Positions 9,367 through 17,281 of a stretch of DNA of 64,000 bases are shown in pieces; position 1 is the stretch's first letter, and every line of letters begins with the position of its first letter. Source of the stretch: Bacillus sp. T33-2 (GTDB lineage: Bacteria; Bacillota; Bacilli; Bacillales; Cytobacillaceae); assembly GCF_002860205.1 (NCBI RefSeq), contig NZ_PGVB01000010.1, forward strand, positions 248,001-312,000, given 5' to 3'. A model generated the notes under the pieces. That model was not told the origin of the DNA, made no database searches, and saw nothing but the letters and a program-made list of their open reading frames with translations. Made by a program: the position numbers and the translations under genes.

Positions 9367-10606
9367 GAGTTACCGGTCACTATTTGGAGCCCAGATTTTC
9401 TCAGATCTCGGAAACTGGCTTGATTTTGTCACCCTGCAAGTAATTGTTGCCTACCACTGGCAACTGGGCGAAACAGCGATAGCCGCTGTCATCATTGTGA
9501 TGGCCCTTCCTTGGGTAGTGATTGGTCCATTTGCCAGTGTGTTTGTTGACCGGCTTCCCAAAAAAGCGATCATGACCGGCTGCCTCATTACCCGGATATT
9601 CTTTGTGGCCGGACTTTATTTTGCACCGAATCTGTACGTTCTGCTGTTATTTGTGTTTCTTAAAGGGACGGTGGCTGCAATTTACGATCCGGCCAGACAG
9701 AGCTCGATAAGAATGACCGTCCCTGAGGAGGATTTGGCGCAGGCAGTGACTTTAAGCCAGCTTTCGGTCAATACGATGAAAATCGCCGGCCCTGCCCTTG
9801 GCGGAGCATTGATTGCCTTGTTTGGCGTAAGAAGCCCTTTCATATTCGAAGCTGCTGGTTTTTTCATCGCCGTGTTATTTTTGCTGGGCCTTCCGGCTCT
9901 AAAGACAGAAAACCTGGTGGCGAATGGCACAAAAGACAAAAAACAGGAAGCAGGCTATTGGCAGGAACTGCGCGAAGGCTTGAGGCACATTTCATCTGCT
10001 AAATTGTTACGGGTATCAATAGTGATTTCCGCGATCGCTTTTTTTATCATCTTTTTATATGATGGGCTGTTTGTATTCATTGCCCAGGATCTCGGCTTCA
10101 GTAAAGGGAATTTCGGAATTTTAATCAGTGCAGTCGGGCTGGGAAGTGTAACTGGTTCACTGCTGTTGGGAAAATGGACGTCCTGGAAAGAAAAGCCTGT
10201 TCAACTGATGGCAGGGTCCTCCGTGTTCAGCGGCTTCCTGATTATCTCTATCGGACTTGGGGGTATAGGCATTGCGGATTTTCCTAATATCATCTGGATT
10301 GCCGGCGCGTTCCTGCTTGGGTCACTTGGTTCGGGGGAATCCATCCCTTATGGATTCCTCCTGCAGTCTGAAACGCCAAAACAGATGATGGGCAGAGTAT
10401 CGGCAGCCGCCACGTCCATACAGACCTTTTCGATGCTGGTGGCACCAGCTGCGGGTGCTTTTATAGCTGAGTTAATTGGTGTTCCTGCTGTTTTAATCGG
10501 AGCGGGATCAGCGACATGCTTATTGGGAATCATTGTGCTCAGCCTTGTCGCGAAAAAGTTATCCACAGCAGGTGCAGTTAAAGAAGCCGGACCTGAAGCA
10601 TCTTAA
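9332..10606 (+). CDS. MFS efflux transporter (ykuC position)
   Basis: About 424 residues with roughly 12 hydrophobic segments and an MFS_3-type N-terminus (NKSYRSLFGAQIFSDLGNWLDF). The ATG pair at 9329/9332 follows GGAGAGGAG and lies inside the end of padR, so this is a two-gene operon. The longer frame starting at 9263 is discarded because it overlaps padR by over 100 nt and lacks a ribosome binding site. B. subtilis has the MFS gene ykuC at this place in the order; orthology is likely from synteny but not proven. Probable role: export of a toxic compound sensed by PadR. Confidence 0.85.
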   Translation: MKTGIFQPLKNKSYRSLFGAQIFSDLGNWLDFVTLQVIVAYHWQLGETAIAAVIIVMALPWVVIGPFASVFVDRLPKKAIMTGCLITRIFFVAGLYFAPNLYVLLLFVFLKGTVAAIYDPARQSSIRMTVPEEDLAQAVTLSQLSVNTMKIAGPALGGALIALFGVRSPFIFEAAGFFIAVLFLLGLPALKTENLVANGTKDKKQEAGYWQELREGLRHISSAKLLRVSIVISAIAFFIIFLYDGLFVFIAQDLGFSKGNFGILISAVGLGSVTGSLLLGKWTSWKEKPVQLMAGSSVFSGFLIISIGLGGIGIADFPNIIWIAGAFLLGSLGSGESIPYGFLLQSETPKQMMGRVSAAATSIQTFSMLVAPAAGAFIAELIGVPAVLIGAGSATCLLGIIVLSLVAKKLSTAGAVKEAGPEAS

Positions 10607-10697
10607 TCTGGGGGATTATAGGGCTCCTGTTTTTCTTCTGATCGTAAACGAGGTATAATAGGTTGTACCTCTTAAAAGAAGAAAGGAGCTCTTTAAT

Positions 10698-11165
10698 TTG
10701 AACAGCGACAGGAAAAATTCTCCCCTGCCGAGCCCAACGATCGACAACCTCTCACAGGCGATTTTCACCGTCAACCGGCATGCCAAGACGGCTACCAATC
10801 CGAAATATCTGTATCAGCTCAAGCATGAAGCATTGCAAAAACTCCTTAAAGAAGGCAAGGCTAAAAAGGTAGGGCTTCATTTTTCGAATAATCCCCAGTT
10901 CAGCCAGCAGCAATCAGATGTGCTTGTAAAATGCGGTGAATATACATTCCATATCCCACCGACTAAAGCGGACTTTGAAGTTTTGCCCCATCTTGGCAGG
11001 CTGGATGATGCCACCCGAAATCCGAAAGCAAAGGTTACACTTGCGAATGCAAAAAAACTGCTGATTTCATATACAGGATTAAGAGAAGACACAAACTCCC
11101 CGGGACACAAAAAAAGGCCTTATCAAAAACCTGAATTCAAAAAACTTGGAGAGCGTTATAATTAA
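10698..11165 (+). CDS. ykyB: YkyB family protein
   Basis: 155 residues, matching the B. subtilis YkyB family closely in length and in conserved tracts such as FTVNRHAKTATNPKYLY and KKVGLHFSNNPQFSQQQSD. The function is unknown. The TTG start at 10698 follows AAAGGAGCTC. It is soluble and basic. Position next to cheV is as in B. subtilis. Ends at a terminator shared with cheV. Confidence 0.9.
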   Translation: MNSDRKNSPLPSPTIDNLSQAIFTVNRHAKTATNPKYLYQLKHEALQKLLKEGKAKKVGLHFSNNPQFSQQQSDVLVKCGEYTFHIPPTKADFEVLPHLGRLDDATRNPKAKVTLANAKKLLISYTGLREDTNSPGHKKRPYQKPEFKKLGERYN

Positions 11166-11185
11166 CAGGGAACATTGAAAAAATA

Positions 11186-11207
11186 AAGCTGGGAGGCTTC
11201 CCAGCTT
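11186..11207. terminator. Bidirectional terminator between ykyB and cheV
   Basis: AGCTGGGA, a 4-nt loop, TCCCAGCT, then TTTGATTTTT. The genes on both sides converge on it. Confidence 0.8.
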
Positions 11208-11214
11208 TTGATTT

Positions 11215-12117
11215 TTAAAGAATTAATTCATCAATTTTTAAGACCAGCTCGGCGATTTCAGGTTTGCTAACCTGTCCGTCAGCCCCAACCATATTCCCTC
11301 TATGCCTCAGGTCATTTGTGATCAATGAAGAAAAAATGATAACTGGCAGCTTTGAAAAAGCGGGGTTTTCTTTTATTCTTCTTGCCAGGTGGTGGCCGTC
11401 CATTTGCGGCATTTCGATGTCGGTGATTACCAGTTGGACATCTGCCGTTACATCTGCACCATCTTCGGCAAGCTTCTCCAAATAGTCCAATGCTTCCTTT
11501 CCATTCTCAAAAAATTCAATATTATCATATCCTGCCTCCGACAGGGTGCCATGAAGCAATTTGCGAAGCAGGGGCGAGTCTTCCGCTGCCAAAATCTTTT
11601 TTGATGACCGTTCCCTTCTGCCGAGTTTTTTTATCTCGTTAACATTGATGCCGGATTCCGGGTTGATCTCAACAAAGATTTTTTCAAAATCCAACAACAG
11701 CACCATATCCCCGTTCAGCTTTATGACGCCAATGACCTGGCTGTCAGCGCCCTGGTACATTTCAGACGGCTTTTCGATCTGGCTCCAGGAAATCCGGTGG
11801 ATTTGAGAAACATTATGCACATGAAAAACTGCTTTTTGCTGGTTAAACTCTGCAACAATGAATTTATCGAGATCCGCCTGCCCGGACGGCTGGAAACCAA
11901 GTGCCTCGGAAACATCTATAACTGGAAGGACCTCTCCCCTGAGTTGAATGATCCCCTCAACAAAACGGTGTGCATGCGGAATTTTCACTACCGCCTCGGC
12001 ATTTAGTATCTCTTTTACCTTCATCACATTAATCCCAAATTTATTGCTGCCAATTCCAAATTCCACTATTTCCAGTTCATTCGTGCCGCTCTCAAGCAAT
12101 ATTCCGTTATTCTCCAT
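11215..12117 (-). CDS. cheV: Chemotaxis coupling protein CheV
   Basis: 300 residues: a CheW-like domain (about 10-155, with FGIGSNKFGINVMKVKEIL) fused to a response-regulator receiver domain (about 175-300). The phospho-acceptor Asp is in VITDIEMPQMDG and the conserved Lys is in VSKPE. CheV couples chemoreceptors to CheA and adapts by phosphorylation. The organism is therefore probably motile, in line with the chemoreceptor at 43.0-44.8 kb. A sigma-D-like promoter lies upstream. Monocistronic; next to ykyB and patA as in B. subtilis. Confidence 0.95.
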   Translation of the reverse strand: MENNGILLESGTNELEIVEFGIGSNKFGINVMKVKEILNAEAVVKIPHAHRFVEGIIQLRGEVLPVIDVSEALGFQPSGQADLDKFIVAEFNQQKAVFHVHNVSQIHRISWSQIEKPSEMYQGADSQVIGVIKLNGDMVLLLDFEKIFVEINPESGINVNEIKKLGRRERSSKKILAAEDSPLLRKLLHGTLSEAGYDNIEFFENGKEALDYLEKLAEDGADVTADVQLVITDIEMPQMDGHHLARRIKENPAFSKLPVIIFSSLITNDLRHRGNMVGADGQVSKPEIAELVLKIDELIL

Positions 12118-12173
12118 GCTTATGTACGTCCTTCCGCATTTTTGTAAAAGGTTTCTATTTATCTATACTATGA

Positions 12174-12200
12174 TTATCGGAACATCCTGTAGAATTTTCA
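12174..12200 (-). promoter_or_regulatory. Candidate sigma-D promoter of cheV
   Basis: On the minus strand TGAA, 15 nt, TCCGATAA. The B. subtilis sigma-D consensus is TAAA-N15-GCCGATAA, so 3 of 4 and 7 of 8 positions agree with exact spacing, about 57 bp upstream of the cheV start. Confidence 0.55.
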
Positions 12201-12229
12201 CACTGCGAACATTCTAATAACCTTAATAT

Positions 12230-12259
12230 ATCAAAAAAACTGCGCCACAGAGCGCAGTT
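12230..12259 (-). terminator. Terminator after the RDD gene
   Basis: AACTGCGC, a 6-nt loop and GCGCAGTT, with a run of seven T on the minus strand. Confidence 0.75.
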
Positions 12260-12264
12260 CCAGC

Positions 12265-12786
12265 TTATTTATTTTTCACAACCACTGTGGATGCAATTAA
12301 ATCATGTAATGCCTGCTTTTTCTTTGTGAAAGCCGCCATGATATAGCCAATCATGAAAATCCATGATAAAAATATCATCGAAAGATAGCGGCCAAGCGCC
12401 CTCAAGAAAGAAACCCTGTTTCCGTCTAAATCAGTTACCTTTAATCCAAGGAGTTTCTTTCCGACTGTTGCCTGCCACTTTGAAGCATGCAGGCCTGCGA
12501 AATAAGTGACTGATACGATAATATTCATTAATAATGTCAAAAGATAAGCCCCAAGCATCGCTATAATCTGTTCTTCACTCATGCCTTCTTCTATCGCTGC
12601 CGGGTCGGCGAGAAATGCCTCCAACCCTCCCGATGCACCGAATATCATCACGAAAATGATCATTGATACGATGGACAGCGGTATGCCGAGCACGATAGAA
12701 TCGATGAGACTTGCCGCAAAACGGATCCAGAAACCCGCATACTCTCGTTCCTCATGGCTTGGCTGTTTTTGTAAATTTGCCTCCAT
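12265..12786 (-). CDS. RDD-family membrane protein
   Basis: About 173 residues. The RDD signature is present (YAGFWIRFAASLIDSIVLGI, with the Arg-Asp pair), and three or four TM helices follow. The ATG at 12786 has GGGGGAG at ideal distance; the earlier ATG at 12801 lies within that ribosome binding site and is unlikely. RDD proteins have no agreed general role; some take part in ion homeostasis. Flanked by a terminator downstream. Confidence 0.85.
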   Translation of the reverse strand: MEANLQKQPSHEEREYAGFWIRFAASLIDSIVLGIPLSIVSMIIFVMIFGASGGLEAFLADPAAIEEGMSEEQIIAMLGAYLLTLLMNIIVSVTYFAGLHASKWQATVGKKLLGLKVTDLDGNRVSFLRALGRYLSMIFLSWIFMIGYIMAAFTKKKQALHDLIASTVVVKNK

Positions 12787-12986
12787 AAAAACTCCCCCCA
12801 TGTTCTTTACTTTTATGAATATAAAAAATTCACTTTATTATACCACGGTGATTTTTTGATTCGAACATTAAAATAAAGTTCATAATAAAATGAACTATTT
12901 GTGAACTAACTCACAATGATATAGACGTTTTAAATTTGCAGTTCTACAATGTGTATGTATTTAAATTCTTTAAAGAAGGTGCAGTG

Positions 12987-13190
12987 ATGAAAGGAACAGC
13001 TATTCTTTTTTCAGAAAATCAACAGGTTACATTTTTCGAAGACATTGAGCCTGCGGTATATAAAGAAATTAAAAAGCAATGCTCCTGTGGAGGCTGCGGC
13101 TGCTCCACTGATAAGAACGAAACCAACCTTCAGAACGTCTCCCCTGTTTTTTGGCATGAGGATGAAATCGACTGGGACTATGGTTATTAA
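12987..13190 (+). CDS. Small Cys-rich protein with a CxCGGCGC cluster
   Basis: 67 residues from the ATG at 12987 (MKGTAILF), which has AGAAGGTG 5-6 nt upstream. In mid-protein the run QCSCGGCGCS places four Cys within eight residues, a possible metal or cluster ligand; the C-terminus is acidic and aromatic (WHEDEIDWDYGY). It is monocistronic and closed by its own terminator. I do not recognise the family. Either a metal-binding peptide or a surface/spore component is possible. Confidence 0.7.
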   Translation: MKGTAILFSENQQVTFFEDIEPAVYKEIKKQCSCGGCGCSTDKNETNLQNVSPVFWHEDEIDWDYGY

Positions 13191-13213
13191 GTGCTCAATA
13201 AGACATATGAACG

Positions 13214-13240
13214 CCTCCCATTAATCAGGGAGGTTTTTTT
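13214..13240 (+). terminator. Terminator after the Cys-rich gene
   Basis: CCTCCC, an 8-nt loop and GGGAGG followed by seven T. Confidence 0.85.
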
Positions 13241-13348
13241 ATGCTATTATGGTGGTACCAGCAGGACGCTGACAAAGTGCATCGTCGGTGTTACTAACCT
13301 TTTAAGATGATATTAGAATAGATTTAGTAATTTGGAAGGATGGATAAA

Positions 13349-14503
13349 TTGGAGCATCTGATTAATAAAAGAGTGAAGCAAATAGAAATATCAGGAATCA
13401 GAAAGTTTTTCAACATGGTTACCGGAGTGGAAGACATGGTATCACTTTCAATCGGCCAGCCGGATTTCCCGACTCCTGGCCATGTCAAGGAAGCGGCCAA
13501 AAAAGCGATTGATGACAATTTCACCACCTATACCCATAATGCCGGACATATCGAATTACGAAGGGCTGCCGCCGATTTTTACCGCAAAAAATATTCTGTT
13601 GATTTTTCTCCTGAAAAAGAAGTCATCATCACTGTTGGTGCAAGTGAAGCGATTGATATCTCACTTCGCACGATCCTTGAAGATGGGTGTGAAGTGATAT
13701 TGCCTGGCCCTGTTTACCCGGGATATGAGCCGATCATCCGCTTATGCGGTGCGGTTCCGGTCTTTGCTGATATCAGGCTAAACCAGTTCCGGTTCACAGC
13801 CGATGTAATTGAACAGTACATAACTGAAAAAACCCGCTGTATTGTATTGCCTTACCCTTCAAACCCTACAGGAGTTAGCTTGACTGAGGAAGAATTAGAG
13901 CAGATTGCGACTCTACTTAAGGATAAGGATATTTTTATCCTTGCCGATGAAATATATAGTGAGCTGGTGTATGGGCAGAAGCATGTGTCCATCGCGCAAT
14001 TTCTTAAACATAAGACGATTGTGATTAACGGACTCTCAAAATCACATTCAATGACCGGCTGGAGGATGGGCATGGTGTTTGCTCCTGAATACGTGGCCAG
14101 CCAAATGTTGAAAGTGCATCAATATAACGTGACTTGTGCAACCTCTGTTTCCCAGATGGCCGCAATAGAAGCACTGACCGCCGGGATTGATGATGCGGTC
14201 CCGATGAAACACGAGTATGCCAGACGCCGTGAGTATGTTTATAACAGATTGCAGGACATGGGACTGGAAGTGGTCATGCCCGATGGTGCTTTCTACTTCT
14301 TTGTAAAAGTTCCTTCAGACTTGCCATCATTCGATTTTGCGCTTGACCTTGTAAATAAAGAGAAGGTCGCAGTGGTCCCCGGCAGTGCATTCTCCGAACT
14401 TGGTGAGGGCTATTTCCGCTTGTCATACGCCTATTCTATGAACACTCTTGAAGAAGGACTGAACAGGCTTGAAAGATATTTGACCACACATATTAAATCG
14501 TAA
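13349..14503 (+). CDS. patA: PLP-dependent aminotransferase PatA
   Basis: About 384 residues, fold-type I class I/II aminotransferase. The PLP-binding Lys is in NGLSKSHSMTGWRMG; other family motifs are GQPDFPTP, YPSNPTG and DEIYSEL. I prefer TTG 13349 over ATG 13340: GGAAGGA ends 9 nt before the TTG but abuts the ATG, and the TTG gives the N-terminus MEHL, as I recall for B. subtilis PatA. The B. subtilis enzyme acts as N-acetyl-L,L-diaminopimelate aminotransferase in lysine biosynthesis. Position next to cheV is conserved. Confidence 0.93.
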   Translation: MEHLINKRVKQIEISGIRKFFNMVTGVEDMVSLSIGQPDFPTPGHVKEAAKKAIDDNFTTYTHNAGHIELRRAAADFYRKKYSVDFSPEKEVIITVGASEAIDISLRTILEDGCEVILPGPVYPGYEPIIRLCGAVPVFADIRLNQFRFTADVIEQYITEKTRCIVLPYPSNPTGVSLTEEELEQIATLLKDKDIFILADEIYSELVYGQKHVSIAQFLKHKTIVINGLSKSHSMTGWRMGMVFAPEYVASQMLKVHQYNVTCATSVSQMAAIEALTAGIDDAVPMKHEYARRREYVYNRLQDMGLEVVMPDGAFYFFVKVPSDLPSFDFALDLVNKEKVAVVPGSAFSELGEGYFRLSYAYSMNTLEEGLNRLERYLTTHIKS

Positions 14504-14508
14504 AAATA

Positions 14509-14536
14509 GCCGTACCGGAGTTTCCGGACGGCTTTT
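14509..14536. terminator. Bidirectional terminator between patA and ykwC
   Basis: GCCGT-A-CCGGA pairs with TCCGGACGGC, with one bulged A; A-rich before and TTTT after. The flanking genes converge. Confidence 0.75.
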
Positions 14537-14539
14537 GTG

Positions 14540-15424
14540 TTACTGCTGTTTGCTCCAATACTTATACAGTGCCTGGGTTCCGCTGTTTTCTTCACCGGCT
14601 TCCGCAAGGCGCTCATACATCGACCTGGAAAGTGAAAGCCCCGGGGCTTCCATGCCCATTTTGCCAGCTTCCTCAAGGGCGATGCCCATGTCTTTAATAA
14701 AATGTTTAATATAAAATCCAGGCTTGAAATCCCCATTTATGATCCGGGGTGCGAGATTTGATAGCGACCAGCTGCCCGCTGCCCCTGTAGTAATGCTTTT
14801 GAGGACATTTTCTGGGTCGAGGCCAGCCTTTTCAGCGTAAACCACGGCTTCGCATACGCCGATCATATTTGACGCGATCGCAATCTGGTTGCACATTTTT
14901 GTATGTTGCCCGGCGCCGGCTTTTCCCTGGTAAACAATATTTGTCCCAAGAACCTTAAGGATCGGCACAACCTTTTCAAATGCCTCGGGATCCCCGCCAG
15001 CCATAATCGCGAGCTTCGCTTCTCTGGCACCAATATCGCCACCTGAAACAGGTGCGTCCAAAGCATGAATCCCCTTTTTTGCTGCTTCTTCAAATATTTT
15101 TTCAGCCAGTGTGGGGGTTGATGTCGTCATGTCCAGCAAAAAGGCACCCTTTTTCGCGTTTTCGATGATTCCATCTTGGCCAAGATATACTTCTTCAACG
15201 TCTGCGGGATAACCGACAATGGTAATGATCACATCGGCTTTCTCTGCAACTGCTTTGGGCGAGTCAGCCCAATATGCACCCTTGTCCAGCAGTTCCCGTG
15301 CTTTTTCTTTTGTTCTTGAATACACTGCAAGCTCATAGCCTGCTGAAAGTAAATTGGCAGCCATGCTTTTTCCCATCACGCCTGTCCCAATAAACCCTAT
15401 GACTGTATTATCTGGTGAAAGCAC
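14540..15424 (-). CDS. ykwC: Beta-hydroxyacid dehydrogenase YkwC
   Basis: 294 residues. The NAD(P)-binding GFIGTGVMGKSMA tract is at the N-terminus, the substrate-binding DAPVSGGDIGA follows, and the catalytic Lys motif GQHTKMCNQ is present. This is the 3-hydroxyisobutyrate / tartronate-semialdehyde reductase family; B. subtilis YkwC is very similar throughout. GTG start at 15424 with GGAGG 6 nt upstream. It follows the SDR gene by 46 bp on the same strand, so the two are probably cotranscribed. Exact substrate unknown. Confidence 0.9.
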   Translation of the reverse strand: MLSPDNTVIGFIGTGVMGKSMAANLLSAGYELAVYSRTKEKARELLDKGAYWADSPKAVAEKADVIITIVGYPADVEEVYLGQDGIIENAKKGAFLLDMTTSTPTLAEKIFEEAAKKGIHALDAPVSGGDIGAREAKLAIMAGGDPEAFEKVVPILKVLGTNIVYQGKAGAGQHTKMCNQIAIASNMIGVCEAVVYAEKAGLDPENVLKSITTGAAGSWSLSNLAPRIINGDFKPGFYIKHFIKDMGIALEEAGKMGMEAPGLSLSRSMYERLAEAGEENSGTQALYKYWSKQQ

Positions 15425-15470
15425 CTTAGTCCTCCTTGTATATACGTTTTTAAACCGGCCAAACGCCCGG

Positions 15471-16256
15471 TTAAATTGACTTTACCATTCCGCCATCGAC
15501 CAGAAAAGAGCTGCCAGTCATGTATGAGTTTTCATCGGAAGCGAGGAATGCAACGACCTTTCCGAATTCTTCTGGCCTGCCGTAACGTTTCAATGGAATG
15601 GTGTCTTTCATTTTCTCTTCCATCTCGTCTGTAGGGATGCCAAGCTTTGCGGCATTCATCTCGTCAAGATGCCTGACTCTGTCTGTCGCAATCCTTCCTG
15701 GAGCGACTGTATTCACTAATATCCCGTAAGGGGCAAATTCCTGGGCAAGCGTTTTTGTAAGGCCAACGATTCCGGTCCTGAACGTGTTTGACAGGATTAA
15801 GCCTGGAATCGGCTCCTTTATGGATGAAGATGCGATATTAATGATTTTCCCCCCGCGCTCCTTTAAATAGGGAAGTGCTTCGCGGATCAGCCTGATATAA
15901 GAAAGCAGGTTTAATTCAAATGCGGCCTGCCAGTCCTCATCCGATATGGTTTCAAAGGATCCGGCAGGCGGCCCGCCAGCATTGTTCACCAGAATATCAA
16001 TTCCGCCAAACTGCTCGACACATACTTTGACCAGTTCCTTTATTTCTTCGGGCTTTGTGATATCGGCCTTTTTAAAAGCGACCTTACCGCTCCCGGATGC
16101 CCCCAGCTCAGCAGCTACAATGGCGAGCTTTTCTTCATCACGCCCTGAGATGATAACATTTGCCCCTCCCTTTAAAAGTTGTTCAGCAATCGCCCTGCCA
16201 AGCCCCTGGCTTGACGCAGCAATGACCGCTGTTTTACCAGCCAGCTCTAATCCCAT
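15471..16256 (-). CDS. Short-chain dehydrogenase/reductase (FabG-like)
   Basis: 261 residues, classical SDR. The N-terminal dinucleotide motif is present but atypical (AASSQGLGRA instead of TGxxxGIG), NNAG is present, and the catalytic region is Ser-Ser then, in the Tyr position, SNTFRTGIVG. The usual YxxxK is thus replaced by FxxxI-like residues, which questions ordinary Tyr/Lys catalysis; this feature also occurs in the Bacillus YoxD/3-oxoacyl reductase-like subgroup. ATG 16256 has GGAGGGG upstream. First gene of a likely SDR-ykwC operon. Role unknown. Confidence 0.85.
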   Translation of the reverse strand: MGLELAGKTAVIAASSQGLGRAIAEQLLKGGANVIISGRDEEKLAIVAAELGASGSGKVAFKKADITKPEEIKELVKVCVEQFGGIDILVNNAGGPPAGSFETISDEDWQAAFELNLLSYIRLIREALPYLKERGGKIINIASSSIKEPIPGLILSNTFRTGIVGLTKTLAQEFAPYGILVNTVAPGRIATDRVRHLDEMNAAKLGIPTDEMEEKMKDTIPLKRYGRPEEFGKVVAFLASDENSYMTGSSFLVDGGMVKSI

Positions 16257-16451
16257 ACATGTTCCCCTCCAATTTATTCTGTGTTTGGAAAATTCCGCAA
16301 TTTTATTTTACCTTAATGATCTCATAATTTCTAATGCCGCATAGTGATACCTCAATCCCCGCCCATTTCCTGGGAAACAGACTGCTCCATTTGACCTTAT
16401 TTAATAAAGATTTTACAATCAATGTACAAATTGATTAAAGGAGGCTGTCCA

Positions 16452-17123
16452 TTGTTTCATAAGGAGATTTATGTTTTTGATGAGAAAAAGCCTGTAAAAG
16501 TGGTGATCAGGACCTATACCGAAAAAGATTTTGAGGCCCTCATTAAAATTCAGCAAGAATCCTTTCCGCCTCCATTCCCGGAAGAATTATGGTGGAATAA
16601 GGAGCAGTTGTCCAACCATGTCAGCCTGTTTCCCGAGGGCGCATTATGCGTCGAAATTGACGGGCGCCTTTGCGGTTCCATGACCGGGCTCATTGTCGAT
16701 TTTCAAGACGGCGGCCTTGAACATACATGGTCTGAAATCACATCAGATGGATACATAACCAACCATAACCCAAATGGAAATACCTTATATATTGTCGACA
16801 TCTGCATAAGTCCAGGTTACCGGAAACTCGGCCTCGGGCAATGGCTAATGCAGTCAATGTATGAAACGGTCGTCCAACTGAAGCTCGACCGCTTGCTTGG
16901 GGGCGGGAGGATGCCTGGCTACCATCGCCATGCAGAAGATCTCTCAATCGATCAGTATGTGGAAAAGGTGCTGGACGGGGAACTGCGGGATCCAGTGATT
17001 ACCTTCCTGCTCCGGTGTGGACGAACCCCTGTCAGGCCGGTTAAAAATTATCTTGAGGATGAAGAATCCCTTAATTATGCATTACTGATGGAATGGAAAA
17101 ACCCATTCAAGCCATTAGAGTGA
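16452..17123 (+). CDS. ykwB: GNAT-family acetyltransferase YkwB
   Basis: About 223 residues. The GNAT fold is clear: VVIRTYTEKDFEALIKIQ at the start and the acetyl-CoA loop YIVDICISPGYRKLGLGQWL. TTG 16452 is chosen because GGAGG lies 7 nt upstream. The neighbours (ykwC, ptsI) match B. subtilis, where ykwB is in this place. The substrate is unknown. Transcribed alone, divergent from the SDR gene. Confidence 0.82.
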   Translation: MFHKEIYVFDEKKPVKVVIRTYTEKDFEALIKIQQESFPPPFPEELWWNKEQLSNHVSLFPEGALCVEIDGRLCGSMTGLIVDFQDGGLEHTWSEITSDGYITNHNPNGNTLYIVDICISPGYRKLGLGQWLMQSMYETVVQLKLDRLLGGGRMPGYHRHAEDLSIDQYVEKVLDGELRDPVITFLLRCGRTPVRPVKNYLEDEESLNYALLMEWKNPFKPLE

Positions 17124-17140
17124 AAGAAACATCAGAAAAC

Positions 17141-17171
17141 AAAAAAATGCCGGCTGTCATAAACAGCCGGC
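17141..17171 (-). terminator. Terminator of the ptsHI operon
   Basis: On the minus strand a 9-bp perfect stem (GCCGGCTGT with ACAGCCGGC) and a 5-nt loop lead into ATTTTTTT. It lies 111 bp past the ptsI stop. Confidence 0.8.
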
Positions 17172-17281
17172 CCATACTGGGGGAAAATGAGAATGATTAG
17201 CTAACCTTAGTCTTAACCAAAGTGCTTACTCTACTATTCCCCCTTCTTAGAAAGTAAAACATTTTTTATATTACATTTATA

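Noticed and set aside
13236-13262. TGGTACC-like sequence after a terminator, resembling a T-box core
   Set aside because: There is no stem I or specifier region upstream, and the terminator precedes it, so a T-box leader is not supported.
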